A stretch of DNA of 64,000 nucleotides from Sipunculus nudus (GCA_026874595.1 CM049306.1:45570019-45634018); one strand, 5' to 3'; counted from the stretch's first letter, positions 11,551-24,064 are shown. Notes: generated from the letters alone by a model not told the origin. Numbers and translations: made by a program.

Positions 11551-11720
11551 ATAAAATTGGTTTTGGTGAAACGGCGATATCGATATCTATGGCCATAAGT
11601 ATATATGGCACCCCATCTTATTTTACCTACAAAATATAGAGAAAAATATATACGCTTAAACACGAAATTAAGCATCGGATTCTATGCCTCTCGCCGTCAT
11701 TTCCCTATATACTTCTGCAG

Positions 11721-11902
11721 GTGAGACGGATCCATGATTCGGGAAAAGATGGGCCAACTCAGGAGGAATAATGACAAAGCCTATAAAAGATGTCCCCAGG
11801 TCCGGAATAGGGGCTGGTCCAGAGCGCTAAAATTTGTCCGAAACATTAAAAAAAGGTTGCTGAGGCTGAAAAGGGGGGGGGGGGGTCTTTGATCCGCTTC
11901 TG
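11721..11902 (+). mobile_element. GGGGCGGATCC-end MITE, copy 1
   Basis: The copy starts GAGACGGATCCATGATT and ends TTTGATCCGCTTCTG, so its ends are inverted copies of each other. Internal words shared with the other copies are GGAATAATGACAAAGCC, GGCTGAAAAGGGG and a long G tract (about 11872-11885). It has no coding capacity. Confidence 0.75.
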
Positions 11903-12742
11903 ATAATTTATGAAGTCTTCCGGCACTCCCTGAACATTTGTTTACCTGTGCTAGGGTGTCAAACCCTCTTTTTCTATATCCTGCCTTCGCTCCTGACCGG
12001 TTTTTAATCATTTTATAGACTGATTCTGTTGATGTCAGTTGCCATTAAAAATATTCAAATCAGACATGTAAACAGTCTCCAGGTATTACACTGTATAGCT
12101 CAAATTAATACATATACAACCCTTTTTATTCTCTATATCTCTAAATGGATATAATATTAAGACACAATGAAACACTTTATGATGCATGATGTTACAATTA
12201 TTGCAATAAAACCGGTCTGTCAATATTAATAACGCTCTGCCCAGGTCACAGTTAGACAAGACATGGATCTCCAACTTTTGCTAACATTTCCACCTTTATT
12301 TAAGTCAATTTTATTAATTGATTAGCGGTGTTATGTATAATGTATCCCTTTAAACCATGAAACCAAGCAAAACCATGGGGAACCGGTTTTCCCATGGTTC
12401 GTATTATTTAGTCAGCTCCCCCCACTCACCGGCAGCTACAGTTATTGTAAATTGTAACATTGAGGGTTACATTTATCTTCCAATACCAGGAGAGTCTCAT
12501 TTGAGCTTTAACTGTTTGATCGGGTTCACCATATCAAGTATCGGAGACCCACAAGCCCCTACCTTTATCCCAGTTCGCAACAAAATCAAACGTGACAATA
12601 GAACATTTGTATGCAATGATGGTGCAGCGCCCGGGGAAATGAGCCTCCTTTGATTGACAAAAACCAACGTGTTAGATGAACCCATTCAAAGGAACAATAT
12701 GGCACTTGGCCAAACTCCAAGACCTCACAGACAGGCCTTTGC
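11903..12742. other. Spacer, no gene seen
   Basis: A 98-codon frame at 12357-12653 is open from an ATG, but I recognise nothing in it. A frame also runs through it on the other strand. Confidence 0.4.
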
Positions 12743-13192
12743 TCAGCTTAAAAGGGCGGTATTTCTGCAATGAATGGTCATCAGAACCATATTTACATTC
12801 AAGATACGACTACTATAGAAAATGATTCTCAGTGTTATTGAAGCATTAGGAATATCCCGGTCTGATAGGGTGTCTGGTTTTATACTTTTAAGCTTAAACA
12901 TAACCCCTGATTTTGGCGCCAAATGCTGTCGATACTTTGCAACATCTAACAGTGCAGGTCGCGTAATGTCAGATGGAAGTACCTGCTTCAAAAAAGAAAT
13001 CTTTAACCGTGAGAATGTCTCGTTAGTGTAATGAATGTAGACAAAAATGGTTGACGTTTTCCTCCGTTTCCGGTTGTAGCTAATCTTTGTTTTCTTGCCG
13101 GTCGTCTCCGGGGTTTCAAAGGTTGATTGTACTTGGCCGGCTTGTTTCTGTAATTGGGTCTCGCGAGGTTTCCTCCGTGTGTTATGAATCAT
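12743..13192 (-). CDS. Unrecognised ORF, 149 codons from ATG
   Basis: This is the longest non-repetitive frame in the window. It remains open upstream to a GTG at 13249, but the first ATG is at 13192. The predicted protein starts MIHNTRRKPRETQLQKQAGQ and is very basic early on (KRRKTS near residue 41). It has no signal peptide or obvious membrane segment and no motif I can name. No splice or promoter evidence ties it to a gene. It may be a chance frame or a degraded transposon or host exon. Confidence 0.15.
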   Translation of the reverse strand: MIHNTRRKPRETQLQKQAGQVQSTFETPETTGKKTKISYNRKRRKTSTIFVYIHYTNETFSRLKISFLKQVLPSDITRPALLDVAKYRQHLAPKSGVMFKLKSIKPDTLSDRDIPNASITLRIIFYSSRILNVNMVLMTIHCRNTALLS

Positions 13193-13249
13193 GTATAGTT
13201 TTATATATATACTTGTAAAGCGGAGGAAAACGTGTCCAAAACAAAGCAC

Positions 13250-14407
13250 TCAATTCATTCTCTTAAAAACACTTTAAAGCACTCCATCATCCAGTCAGAC
13301 TTTACATAAACAGTTCTCTTGGAGTCTCCCCCACACCAAAGTACTTATCTGCATCAGTAACAAAAACGGAGGACACTTATTTCTGTATTATAATATAGCC
13401 TATATCACTATATTTTAAATGCATCCATATACCTTCTTCTCTTTTGCCAATTTTTGCGTAGTAATATTCTTTCATATTGACCTTAGTGACCTTTTTTGGA
13501 GTGATGTGCACCGTGGTGATCGGTTTCTGCAGAACTTGCGGCCCGTCACAGTTATGACCTTGATATTCATGATGGTAAGTTATTGCCGATGTAATTGTTT
13601 GTATAATTATATTAAAAGTCTATCACTAAAGCTGCAGCAGCTGGCGCTTTCCAGTTAATCAGTCGTAACTTCTGATGGAAAAGCCATGTTGAGCCAAAAA
13701 CGTATTGTTAGGTAAAACCCTGCGCAAAGAAAATACCAGTCATATAAATCGACTGAGAGGGGAACAGCTTTATTTATGAACACGGATTGACAAGGCTCAT
13801 ATTGCCATGGCAACGACAGACATGAGATATATCTTTAGCCCTTTAAGTCTTCCTTAAACCGCTTTTGACTCCATTCTAGACAATTAAAGGTTATATTTTA
13901 CGCATGCGGAAACATCCTCATTACATCACGAGCGTGACTGTCCCGATTTAGTATATGATATCCGCACTTTACAGGAAGATGCAATAGTTTGGTTCCAAGC
14001 CAATATTGTCCACAGAGCACTCACTTGACTGTCGATCCCATCATTTTGATCCATATACGGCAATCTTTTATACGATAAATCTCGGAGACATCCGTGATTT
14101 CAATATATAATGCTCTTGTCAAAGAAAATTCGAGTAAATCGGGTTTAATATATTTTTTTTGACAACTGATCCCTAAGCTTTTTTTTAATCCGGAAACCTA
14201 CCCAGGAAAGTAAAGGAAGCACATTGATTAAGATTTAATCAGTTCATATTTGTTGACTTCTGTTGATCAAATTCCTATTTTGTGTAGCCGTATTATGAAA
14301 GAACAAAGCCATTTGCGGCGAAAAGCCAACTTCAAGAATTTTGCATAGAAATGACATAAGGAAAAAATGGTAAGGCAATATTGTTAATGGATTTCATTTT
14401 TTTCGGA

Positions 14408-14408
<1 letters not shown>
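13250..14408. other. Spacer, no gene seen
   Basis: TGACCTTAGTGACC near 13477 and ATGACCTTGAT near 13554 are again receptor-like half-sites. No other feature is supported. Confidence 0.4.

Positions 14409-14475
<67 letters not shown>
14409..14475. repeat. (TA)n microsatellite, about 67 bp
   Basis: This is an uninterrupted TA alternation. Confidence 0.97.
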
Positions 14476-14478
<3 letters not shown>

Positions 14479-15409
14479 TTATTTTTAGCATCAACTGAAA
14501 CAAAGCAAGCCACTGCTTAGTGGCGTTTTATTAAGCTATATGGCAATTAAAATGAAAATCTCTACCATGCTTCTTTCTCTAAATTAAGAATGGTCTTTTT
14601 ATCGAGACATTTTAAAATTTCAATTTAAGCAAGGAAACGCATGTGGAATGTACATGATTAGGCGTGATTATGACGTAGATAGCTGGAGAATATATATAAT
14701 ATCAACATATAAAAGGATCATTTGTACCACGGTCATACGACTCTCTGCATAAACTGCAGTAATAAACCTCAAAAAGGGAAGGGCCTAACCATAGTTAACC
14801 GGTATCTGCTGAGCCTTAGTGGAGATCTCTTATATTTAATACATGAGAATGAAATTTCTGGTCGTCATAACTGGAGCCACTTTTAAAAGAAGACTTGAAG
14901 AATGTTCATGTTACACGGTCACAGTACTGAAGTAACCTGGGTGAAACTCCTAAAAAATTTTAACAAAATACCAGTGTTGGGGTATCTCTTATGATAAACA
15001 CAAAGAAATAAAAATTGATATCAGTATATATCTACAAACTTCGGTAAATTACCTGCAAGGTCAATACACAATGTAATAATTTTTCATAAGATCAACAGGA
15101 GGAATACTTTGCTTCATTTTTATACACCTACCTATATTTAACGTTTAGAGCTCTATATAAAACGATACTGTTTTCGGTATTTCTATTTTAGGGATGGATC
15201 CATAACCTGTTTATAGTAGCCTCTTTTGAATGAAGGTTTATTTTAAAATAGGATTAGGAGTTGAGGAGTTCTATCGATATTTTGTCCTTAATTTAATTTC
15301 ACCATAGGATAACCATAATATTTGTTTGGCCATTTTGGTTTCAGGTTTAACATGCACATTGTTAGAAGTATAATTCAGAAAGCATAATATATCGTAACGA
15401 CTTAATACA
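14476..15409. other. Spacer, no gene seen
   Basis: GATGGATCCATAACCTG near 15194 resembles one end of the GGGGCGGATCC MITE family but has no partner. Nothing else is identifiable. Confidence 0.4.
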
Positions 15410-15620
15410 GGGGCGGATCCAGGATTTAGGAAAGGGAGCTAGGGGTCCAACCTAGGAGGACTAATGATAAAACATATAAAAAAAGAACCTCAGGTTCTGG
15501 AAAGTGGGGGGGGGGGGGTCAAGGCCGCTAATATTGGTCTTAAAAGCTTAAAAAAAGTTGCGGCGGCTGAAAAAGAGGATGTTTGGATACCCCTTTTTTT
15601 TGGGGGGGGGGGGGGGTTCA
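15410..15620 (+). mobile_element. GGGGCGGATCC-end MITE, copy 2 (right end missing)
   Basis: The copy starts AGGGGCGGATCCAGGATTTA. It shares ACTAATGATAAA, a long G tract (15507-15519), AATATTGGTCTTAAA and GCGGCTGAAAAAG with the other copies. After a second G tract (about 15602-15616) homology stops without the expected inverted end, so the copy is truncated. Confidence 0.75.
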
Positions 15621-15769
15621 GGTTTTACATACATGGGACTAGAAATAAAACATTAATCCGAGCCTGTCTTTACGACTTAAGAGCAAACTTTCTGGAGTTT
15701 TATCGAGGTTTTGGCATACCGGCGTCTGCTCTGTCGCTCATCGCCTAAACCACTATGCTACCACCCTTC

Positions 15770-16145
15770 AGCCAGAGGTCGCTTCTACTCAAAATGAACC
15801 TCTTCCTGTTGGGCACTGTTGGACGTAGGGCCGGGACTACTTTACGACTGTCAAACTTCAAAATCAAAATTATTTACATTTCAAAGAAACACCTTCTGGT
15901 TACATTTCACATGCGCATGCTTACACAATATTACTTATTCCGTGATGTCCTTTCCACAAAAACATGATGTTTATGTAATTAAATTTGAAACAATTCTTAT
16001 ACGACGTACTGGAACTTACTTGAACTTTTTATACCTACGCCATCTGTGTTTATATAATCCCTGGTGCATTCTGGGCTGCTGATTTTGAAGCCCGCAAACC
16101 CTAACCAGCAGAGTCGTATTCTTGGAAATTCGATTCTTCGCAATG
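15770..16145 (+). repeat. Duplicated segment, copy A
   Basis: Shared words in order with 17855-18140 are GTCGCTTCTACT, ACTGTTGGACG, GGGACTACTT, ACCTTCTGGTTACATTTCAC, ATTACTTATT, GTCCTTT, GTGCATTCTGGG and CCAGCAGAG. The pair is diverged, collinear and about 2.05 kb apart. Frames across it are broken. Whether it is a dispersed repeat or a segmental duplication cannot be told from two copies. Confidence 0.65.
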
Positions 16146-16199
16146 TGCTAGGCTAAGTCCCTGGTATTTGATAAGTCTTAATTTGAATAAACATTTAAC

Positions 16200-16640
16200 A
16201 ATTGGCCTCGTTTCCTGACGAAGAAAGAATGTGAGGGGAATTAGTCAATGGGCAACCGACAGAACCCTCCCCCCCCCCCCCCCGGCATTTTCTTCCCTTC
16301 CACCACATAATATGAAATATATATTTGCATTATACGAACATAATTCTTAATCTATTTTCAGCACTATATAATTGACAATTAACATTTCAAACGTTCACAA
16401 ACATTCGTTAGCATGTATGACAATTCAAAAAAGCAATTGACGCAAATCCTAAATTTTGTACACTGAAAGAATATTGCGAGAATAAGACGACACTGTAAAC
16501 TAAGGGAATCATCTCTAAATTTATATATAATTTTGTTTAATTCCTCTAAAACTTGAAAGGCTAAAAGTACCTCCCCCTTAGAAAGTAAGGAGGACATGGC
16601 CCCCTGCCCCCGCCCCCCCCCCCCCCCGAAACAAGGCCTA
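16200..16640 (+). repeat. Dispersed poly-C repeat, copy 2
   Basis: CGACAGAACCCT and a long C tract (about 16267-16283) are followed by TTGCATTATACG, CATAATTCTTAATC, TTTTCAGCACTATATAA and GCAATTGACGC, the same order as at 7727-8040. A further C tract lies at about 16611-16627. Confidence 0.55.
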
Positions 16641-16950
16641 TGACATTTTGGAAGGTTTCAATCTAAGAAGTGTAAGTTTGTCTTTTCGTGTATCGTGAAG
16701 TCTGGAGTTTGTGGGTGAGAAAAATGAGCTCTGTGACCGGCTAGAGCGTGATTTGCTTGTTTCAGCTGCGCAGTGTAGCGTGAACGGGATTCTCCGGACA
16801 AAAAGTTGTTTTGCAGAAATTGCACTTATTTCCGAACCGACAGCGTCTGTCGTGCCGTTGTTCCACCACGGAACCACGCACGTACATGGTCCGTTGTTGC
16901 AACTGCTCTTATGTTTCACCGTAGTTCTAAAAAGAGATCTTGGGAATGAA

Positions 16951-16953
<3 letters not shown>
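16641..16953. other. GC-richer segment, no identified gene
   Basis: The stretch 16700-16930 is richer in CpG and GC than its surroundings and has frames open on both strands. The frames are short, begin without ATG or lean on the adjacent GA repeat. It may be an old exon or element fragment. Confidence 0.25.
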
Positions 16954-16994
<41 letters not shown>

Positions 16995-17010
16995 GAGAGA
17001 AAGGGAGAGA
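16954..17010. repeat. (GA)n microsatellite
   Basis: About 19 GA repeats are followed by AAGGGAGAGA blocks. Confidence 0.97.
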
Positions 17011-17221
17011 CGAAGTAATTCATAAGCGGCAAAAACTTTATACACAGATCAAGCTGGTTCGTGGTCTGTGAAATGTTAACTGTTTTAACGTCTTTATTGT
17101 CGTGGTATAGTCTGAAATCATATAATGTTCATTGTACGGAACATTTGTGAACTAGTATGTCATTGTTATATCAAGCTTGATAGGAAAACGTTTTGTTGAT
17201 TAGCATAGCGTCCACCATCAG

Positions 17222-17230
17222 TATATATAT

Positions 17231-17265
<35 letters not shown>

Positions 17266-17297
17266 CCTTTTTCAGCGTCTGTGAGTGGCATATACAA

Positions 17298-17338
<41 letters not shown>
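17222..17338. repeat. (TA)n(CA)n(TA)n and adjacent (TA)n microsatellites
   Basis: TA, then (AC)10, then TA occupies 17222-17266. After about 30 unique bases a second TA tract runs to 17338. Confidence 0.95.
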
Positions 17339-17340
<2 letters not shown>

Positions 17341-17498
17341 CATATTTTAAATAATTATAATGTTTTAGAAAATAAGTTATTTTGTGAATTCTAAGAAAGG
17401 CTTAGATATAAGAATTTTTAGTAAATAGATCCAAAGTCTTTAATTGTAATTATTAATATATTTCATTTGCAATATTATAATATTATTCTCTGAAAAGT

Positions 17499-17562
17499 GG
17501 GGGGATTATTACATTGATCATCCCCCCTCCCCTTGCCAAAAAGTGGGGGGTATATATACCCC
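17499..17562. repeat. Twin G/C hairpins
   Basis: GGGGGGAT (17499-17506) pairs with ATCCCCCC (17520-17527). A second perfect 16-bp palindrome, GGGGTATATATACCCC, lies at 17547-17562. Confidence 0.8.
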
Positions 17563-17854
17563 GCCATCCCCCCTATATTGACGACCCTGTCCACCATTAA
17601 GAAACGGTTATACATTGTTAGTGTTTAAACGTGGCGCAAATAATGCAGGTATCGTGGGATTCCTTTCGACACAATGTGGTTAACGTTTACACCCTTCCAA
17701 AGACAAAGCTTTCGTATTGTATTGTATATCTTATTTTCTGAATATTCACTGGTATGTTTATAACAGGTTTACATTTGTTCCAAATATTTCTTAACCAATG
17801 GAATATTTAAGATTTTCAATAATTAGAAACACGCCCATGTTCATGAATGGAGGA

Positions 17855-18140
17855 AAGTCGTTTCTACTAAAAACATTTCTACTCTACATAGCGCTTACTG
17901 TTGGGCGCTGTGGGGCGGCCAGGACTACTTGTCGCCTTCTGTTTACATTTCACATGCCTATCCTTAAAAGATATAACTTATTGAGTAAAGTCCTTTATGT
18001 TATTGACCTTTAAACCGCGCATTTGAATTGACTATATTATCTACATTTATATATGTAGTGTATTTAGTGCCCCCAGTGCATTGTGAAGTTTGAATTTAAC
18101 TCCTGGCCAGCAAAGCGGTACTCCTGAGAGTCCGATGGTC
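17855..18140 (+). repeat. Duplicated segment, copy B
   Basis: This is collinear with 15770-16145: GTCGTTTCTACT, ACTGTTGGGCG, AGGACTACTT, CGCCTTCTGTTTACATTTCAC, ATAACTTATT, GTCCTTT, GTGCATTGTG and GGCCAGCAAAG. Confidence 0.65.
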
Positions 18141-19831
18141 AATGAATAAATGTTAGTGAAGATGGTTATGAATGGAAACAATTCTGCTAGGATTAATAAA
18201 AGAATTTCTTTTATAATAAAACGGATGACACATTTTATTCGACCAGAATATAAGCGGTCCCTTTATGAACGATGGGAAAATACTCTTGTTATAACTTGAG
18301 AACTTTAAAATATTACTGAAACATATGATTGTTAAAGGGTGAATCTTAATGAAATTCTTCTGTTATAGACGGAATGATAACATTTCTCTAGAATGCATAA
18401 AAACTGGAAGGATATTGATTTTTTTCAGTTGTTTGGAATTTTTAGTGTTTTTTTTTCAATTGTTATGCAAAAGACATAAAGTACAGATCACTACGACGTC
18501 TAAACAATACGGAAACAAGAAGTTACGGAAAAACCTTGTATATTAGCTCAGATGCCATGAATCGGCAGTGTGGCGACCAAATAAACTATTCTAGGATGAC
18601 CTATCATAACTATAGAAGGGCGATGACATAATTAAAAATGGTACAAAACCTCAAATTATCCCAGAAAAATGAGACGTCTATTTTATTATTTTATTGTATC
18701 ACGGGAGATATAGCCCGTAAATCCAAAAGAAATATATACATTTCTACTGTGACGTATAGTAAGGTTCTTTTACTATATAACGGAGAAATAATGTATACAG
18801 GGAAGAAGAAATACAACCAATTCCATAATAAAATATGGTAAAAAATAACATTGTAACACGACTGATATCATCTATACATTGCCCAATAATTCATGAAGAA
18901 CATATGTGAAAATCGGAAGCAGACGACGGGATAGACATTTTATTTATATATGTTATATGAATAAAAAGATGGTACTATTGACTTCATGATTTCTTGGTGG
19001 CAGGTAAGGTTGGAGCCATGGACATTTTTATATGACCTGTCATTTTAATAACAGGTGCTTATTTAAGCTCTGTTCTTATATCATATTTATCTTATAATGC
19101 TATAGACAAGTAACGGATGACAATACGGCCCCATCATGCATGTTATCCTCTATAAAGACACTAATTTTCATATAGAAATCGGAGTCACCATGTATTTGTA
19201 TGTAAACGATACAGTGTGCATCCACAGGTTTTGGTTTGAAAGAAATTCGTGTTTTGTGGCATATACTATGCATCTGTCAGGAGGGAATGCTGCAGATTTA
19301 GTACCTCGTTCTCGATTTCCAGAACCAATCAGCTCTCACTAGGAGGATCCTTTAGATTTTTATCAAACTCAAATCCTAATTTATTTAACCATTTATTTCT
19401 CGCCTGAAGAGTACTCGCTTATTTGGTTCCAAATTCCCTCACCACGTGTCAGCACAAGCAGCATTTTTTTCTGAGTTTCATCAGGTTCTTTAAAAAGGAA
19501 ACTCATTATATTTGTTTGTTGACTGTTGTGATTACTGTTTGTGCAGCAAACAACGACAGACTGATTTTATAATTGAAAGGTTTACAACATGTATTATCCA
19601 TATATTCATATATATTGAAAATACATGTGAAAATCAATTCAGCAAATTTTAAATGTACATATTCTTCAAAAGATATCTTCTTTAGGGGACCCTTTATGAC
19701 CACTTTCAATTTCTCCTGACGAAAAAGAAATCTAACGCCTGAAGAAAGGCTATGAATGAATTCTGAAAGGAACCAAACGTAAATTGGTTGGTATATATAA
19801 TATATTTATAATAAATGTACACAAATATTAC
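18141..19831. other. Spacer, no gene seen
   Basis: The stretch has several AT-rich short frames without motifs or support. Confidence 0.45.
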
Positions 19832-20055
19832 AGGGGCGGATCCAATAATTTTTTTTTAAAAGGGGTCAGTGTATTCTAAATAGAAGACTAATCAGTAAAC
19901 CTTATAAAATTCCAGGAAGTCCAGTAAAGGTGAGGATCTAGGCAGCAAAAATTGGGTTGAAACCCCTATATATAGTAAGGTTGATTCGACTTAAAATATG
20001 AAGAGTCCAAAACCACTCGACCAGCCAAAACCCACACCCTCTGCATCCGCTTCTG
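19832..20055 (+). mobile_element. GGGGCGGATCC-end MITE, copy 3
   Basis: The copy starts AGGGGCGGATCCAATAATTT and ends CTGCATCCGCTTCTG, so its ends are inverted. Shared internal words are GAAGACTAATCAGTAAACC and AAAATTGGGTTGAAACCCC. This copy lacks the internal poly-G tract. Confidence 0.75.
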
Positions 20056-20884
20056 AATGCCTCAATTTGACAGAAGCGACCCTTGAAGCCTTGCAGACCG
20101 CTGTTAAAGCAGTTTAGTAAAATAGTGTTCTTCTAGCATCCTCAGGTGCAATTTGTGCGGAACCACGTACCATCGCCGAATCTAAAATATCATTATAATT
20201 TATTTCATGACAATCCTTGATAGTTAATTCTGACGGCTTGATTATGTATACCAGTCTAGATAAGATGAAAACTCCTGGGACCACAAAGGGCTAAGTGATT
20301 TTCCATGCAATTCCAGGGCCATAATTAGTACCCCTGGATACGGCGAAGGCCGTCTGTACAAAAACTGCCTTGACGGGGCATGGGACAATATATTATATTA
20401 AATGACTGAGTGACACGATCTGTTTCTGCAAAAGAAAGGCGAGGCATTTACAATCTGCTATAACTTGTGGTCTTGTGCTTTGCTCTGATGTCATGCCGAT
20501 AGATAAACAAGTTTTGCGGTTTTATAGCACATGTATTTTGGATAGAGAACGTGAATTATACCCACGTGATGGTTTATACAAACCACCGGATGATTAATTC
20601 TGAAAAATGTTAGTTGGAGCACATGTGAGTTTATACAATTTCATTATGCAGGTACACTGGTAATTGGCATGTAAATGACCAATATTTGTGGTTTCTCTTG
20701 TGACTTGTGTATAGGTATAGAAGAGAGCTGGGTTTATTATATAAAGTTGACTTCTCCTTTTGGTGTTTGCATTTATTACACTCACCGTACCAAGAAGTAG
20801 GGGGCGAATAGATGATTTTAGAGTAAGGGAAGTTCATACAGCAAGACCAAGAAGTACAGCCTATAGGTGAAGCGCGAAGCACCC
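20056..20884. other. Spacer, no gene seen
   Basis: The stretch holds overlapping short frames only, with no recognisable element. Confidence 0.45.
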
Positions 20885-20913
20885 GGGGTGGAGGGGGTAG
20901 GGGTGACTGAGGG
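20885..20913 (+). other. G-quadruplex motif
   Basis: Four G runs (GGGG, GGGGG, GGGG, GGG) are separated by loops of 4, 2 and 7 bases, the classical intramolecular pattern. GGGAGGTAGG follows downstream and could provide spare runs. Confidence 0.7.
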
Positions 20914-22121
20914 TTGTTTAGGGAGGTAGGTGGTAAAAAAATTTAGGGTGTAATGATACAAACTGGTGTAGTTTCGTTGGTGATTTTCCAGGGTGTTATA
21001 AATCCGCCCCATGTAGATCTTGCGTATAATATGTGAAACCACCTCAAAGATCTGAACACTCTCTGAGACCTATTCCCATTCTGATAAAATAAGAGTTGCT
21101 GCCCACGTCTGAACATGTGTGTGGTAGAAACCAAACACCAGCCATCTGGAGTTTTGTCATTTGACAAGTGACTTTATGAATAGCTATTGTTATTATATAA
21201 ATGAGTACCAATGTGACCTAATTTGGCATTAACGCTCAACGTTATCTTCCTTGATTAAACAGTTTGGTCTTTTTTCTTTAGTGTGGAGGTGGGCAGAACA
21301 GGGGACACTCAGCAACACACTCCCTGAGCAACTTCTCTGGTAACAAGAAGAATCATTGAGATCCAAAATTATATAGACGAGTATTCTTTTCTGCCTTGCA
21401 AACAACGGAACGTAAACGGAAACTGTTCTGTTGGCTCATATGACCCGAACACAGCGGGAGTTCATCATGTTCATTGCGCAAGCTCGTAGATTAAATGGGA
21501 TTATAATTAACTACGGTGTTGAGACTAGAAATTGAAATGTAAGCAGGGCAAGCTGTTTTGAATTTTTCCACGTCAAATTTAAAGGTAACATTATTTTCTA
21601 TGGATGAACCAGGTGATAATGATATGTTTGTTGCGCCCAGCAATACGGAATTCAAAATGACGTCGTAATGTGGAAATCAAATGAACAAATACTTCAATAA
21701 ATTTTAGGTTCCAAACTTGCTTCATGTAATATCAAAGCTAAATATTCCGGAAGAGCTTGGTAACACTACAAGAGCATAAGCTTCAATGAATGGGCATCCA
21801 AAATGGCAGTATAATGACACGACACAAATGAGCAAATACCTTAAAGATTCAAAACTTCTTCAAATAGTCCATCAATCATATGCTTATCTTTATCTCTCAC
21901 GATGGTGAGAGGCATCTGAGAGCCAACAGCCATCAGATTTTTTACTTTAATCCTGAACCAGAGCGGCTGTTGGCACAACGACGTCGCTCGAGCTCAAGCA
22001 TTGTAATGATGTGCTTCAGACGGTTTAATTTATAAGATAGATTAAAATCATCCATGGATGTGATTCCCGTACACGTCATCGGCTTATACTGTGGCTGGAG
22101 TTTTCAATGTAAGCTATGGTA

Positions 22122-22125
<4 letters not shown>
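20914..22125. other. Spacer with a weak tandem duplication at 21650-21880
   Basis: AAATGACGTCGTAATG, AAATGAACAAATACTT and CCAAACTTGCTTCA recur, diverged, about 140-150 bases later as AAATGGCAGTATAATG, AAATGAGCAAATACCTT and CAAAACTTCTTCA. No gene was recognised. Confidence 0.35.
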
Positions 22126-22181
<56 letters not shown>

Positions 22182-22185
22182 GGTA

Positions 22186-22236
<51 letters not shown>
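22126..22236. repeat. Duplicated (TA)n microsatellite
   Basis: Two TA tracts are each preceded by ATGGTATCTCATATATA (about 22116 and 22180), which implies that the flank plus repeat was tandemly duplicated. Confidence 0.9.
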
Positions 22237-22237
<1 letters not shown>

Positions 22238-24000
22238 GCCATGGTAAAATTTATTACGATAGACAGTTGTACCGAGACAGATGGCAGTTGTGATTTGTAC
22301 TGGTGCAAATCAAAATTTGCAGCTGTACTTATACAAATGCCGTTCATAATAGTACAATTCACAATTTGGATCTGTACTTGTACGGTAGTAAATTGTATCA
22401 AAAAGCTCTTGCATTAGAATGTCCCAAACGCTCATGCGTTCCCCCTAGATTATAAAATATTTCCTCTTAATGGATTACAGAGTTTTTGTAATGAAGGTTC
22501 TTCTTTGATTTAATATTCACAACTTTATAGTTTCTTGTCCCTCTTTCCTTGATTAGTGGTAGGTATATCTTGAGCAAGAGGCAAACAGCCCTGGTTGAGT
22601 AGCGTCACTCTATAACACAAAAAGACAAAGACCCGCACATCACAGTTATAACGCCTCCTCCCTTTATTATTAGTTTCAAGATAAACGAGATACTAGCTCA
22701 CTTGATTAGTTTCACATACTTGTCAACCTCTACAATGTTTCATTTAGTGCATAAAAAATAAATACACCTAACTACTCCAAATGATAATGTTCATTTTGTG
22801 ATTTTATATAATTTATGATTTTACTTATATACTTCAACAATGCCTAACCTTATGCATTCAGAATAAATTAATTTATTCCTTCCAACAACAATGCTAATGC
22901 TGTGATTTTATTCAATTTGTGATAGTCATTTCGTGTATCTCTTACAATGCATTGTGATACAGAAACCTTTGGAACATTGAACTATCGTGCCAGTACTTAT
23001 CTCATGTTTGCATGAAGATTTGTTTTATTTTTATCACCTAATTTTTATGATCAAGCATTTATCACTCTTACAAGAAATATTTCTCGTGCTGACCTTTGCA
23101 AAAACTTTGAAACCATTTAAAGATAAGAAAATAAACGGTTAAAATATTGGTAAATATTTGCTCAGCCACCAGCAGACAAAAGATGTGATAGCAATAACCT
23201 ACAGATTCTTCGAATAATTCTAATAATTCTTTAGAAATATAATGTGCTTTTGCATTCTTCCACATTTATGGTCATACATTTAGACCCATTATTTTGACGA
23301 CATGGGGTTGCCCGAAACGACACCGCTATATAAAACTATCGATTTTGTGTTACGAATTCACTGAAAACACTCTTAGTATCTCCGTATAGAGTGAAATTTT
23401 AAATCATTATCTCATACCGAGAAAATTTTAACTTGTTTATTGAATTTTGGTTTAGGATGAACATTACTGACCAAGTTACTTTAATTGCCGGAATATATTA
23501 AAAGGTAAATTACTTCTTACTTCTGCAAGAAACCTCTGATCTCTACAGAAAATACCCATAATTTGAATATACATACAAGGATATACATGGACAACATTGA
23601 CTTCAAACGTTTCAGGTAGAACAAAATACTTTTGGAATATCCATACGGATACGATATTTTTTCATTAATTTAACAAATTTTATGAATGAATCAACAATAT
23701 TGATGACGGGTTTATTCTTTGTTTAATTTAATTACATATACTGGTACATTTTAGGAAACATTCATAATATTAACAGAAAAAATGTCAATGATTGTATTAT
23801 ATAGCCATAATTGTATTTATTTATTCTTTAATTTAAAATTAAATATATTTTATTTGATTAATTTGATTTACCCGCAGAATGGATCAACAAAACGTGATTA
23901 CCATGCCTATATACATAATTATATTAAAGTTACCATGATTATAATTCATGTGGCATGATATTTAAATATATACACTTTCATCTTGAAATTGTTCATCATT

Positions 24001-24003
<3 letters not shown>
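22237..24003. other. AT-rich spacer, no gene seen
   Basis: TGTAC words and short inverted repeats occur near 22260-22390. The rest is unremarkable. Confidence 0.45.

Positions 24004-24064
<61 letters not shown>
24004..24064. repeat. (TA)n microsatellite, about 61 bp
   Basis: This is an uninterrupted TA alternation, with a short TA satellite at about 24071-24080. Confidence 0.97.

Noticed and set aside
16638-17045. 135-codon minus-strand frame with an LSLSLS N-terminus resembling a signal peptide
   Set aside because: The LS repeats are the (GA)n microsatellite read in reverse, and the first codon is GTG. The downstream part shows no recognisable domain.
22054-22417. YIYIYIY-rich frames across TA tracts
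   Set aside because: These are translations of (TA)n microsatellites. The same pattern appears at every TA tract in the window.
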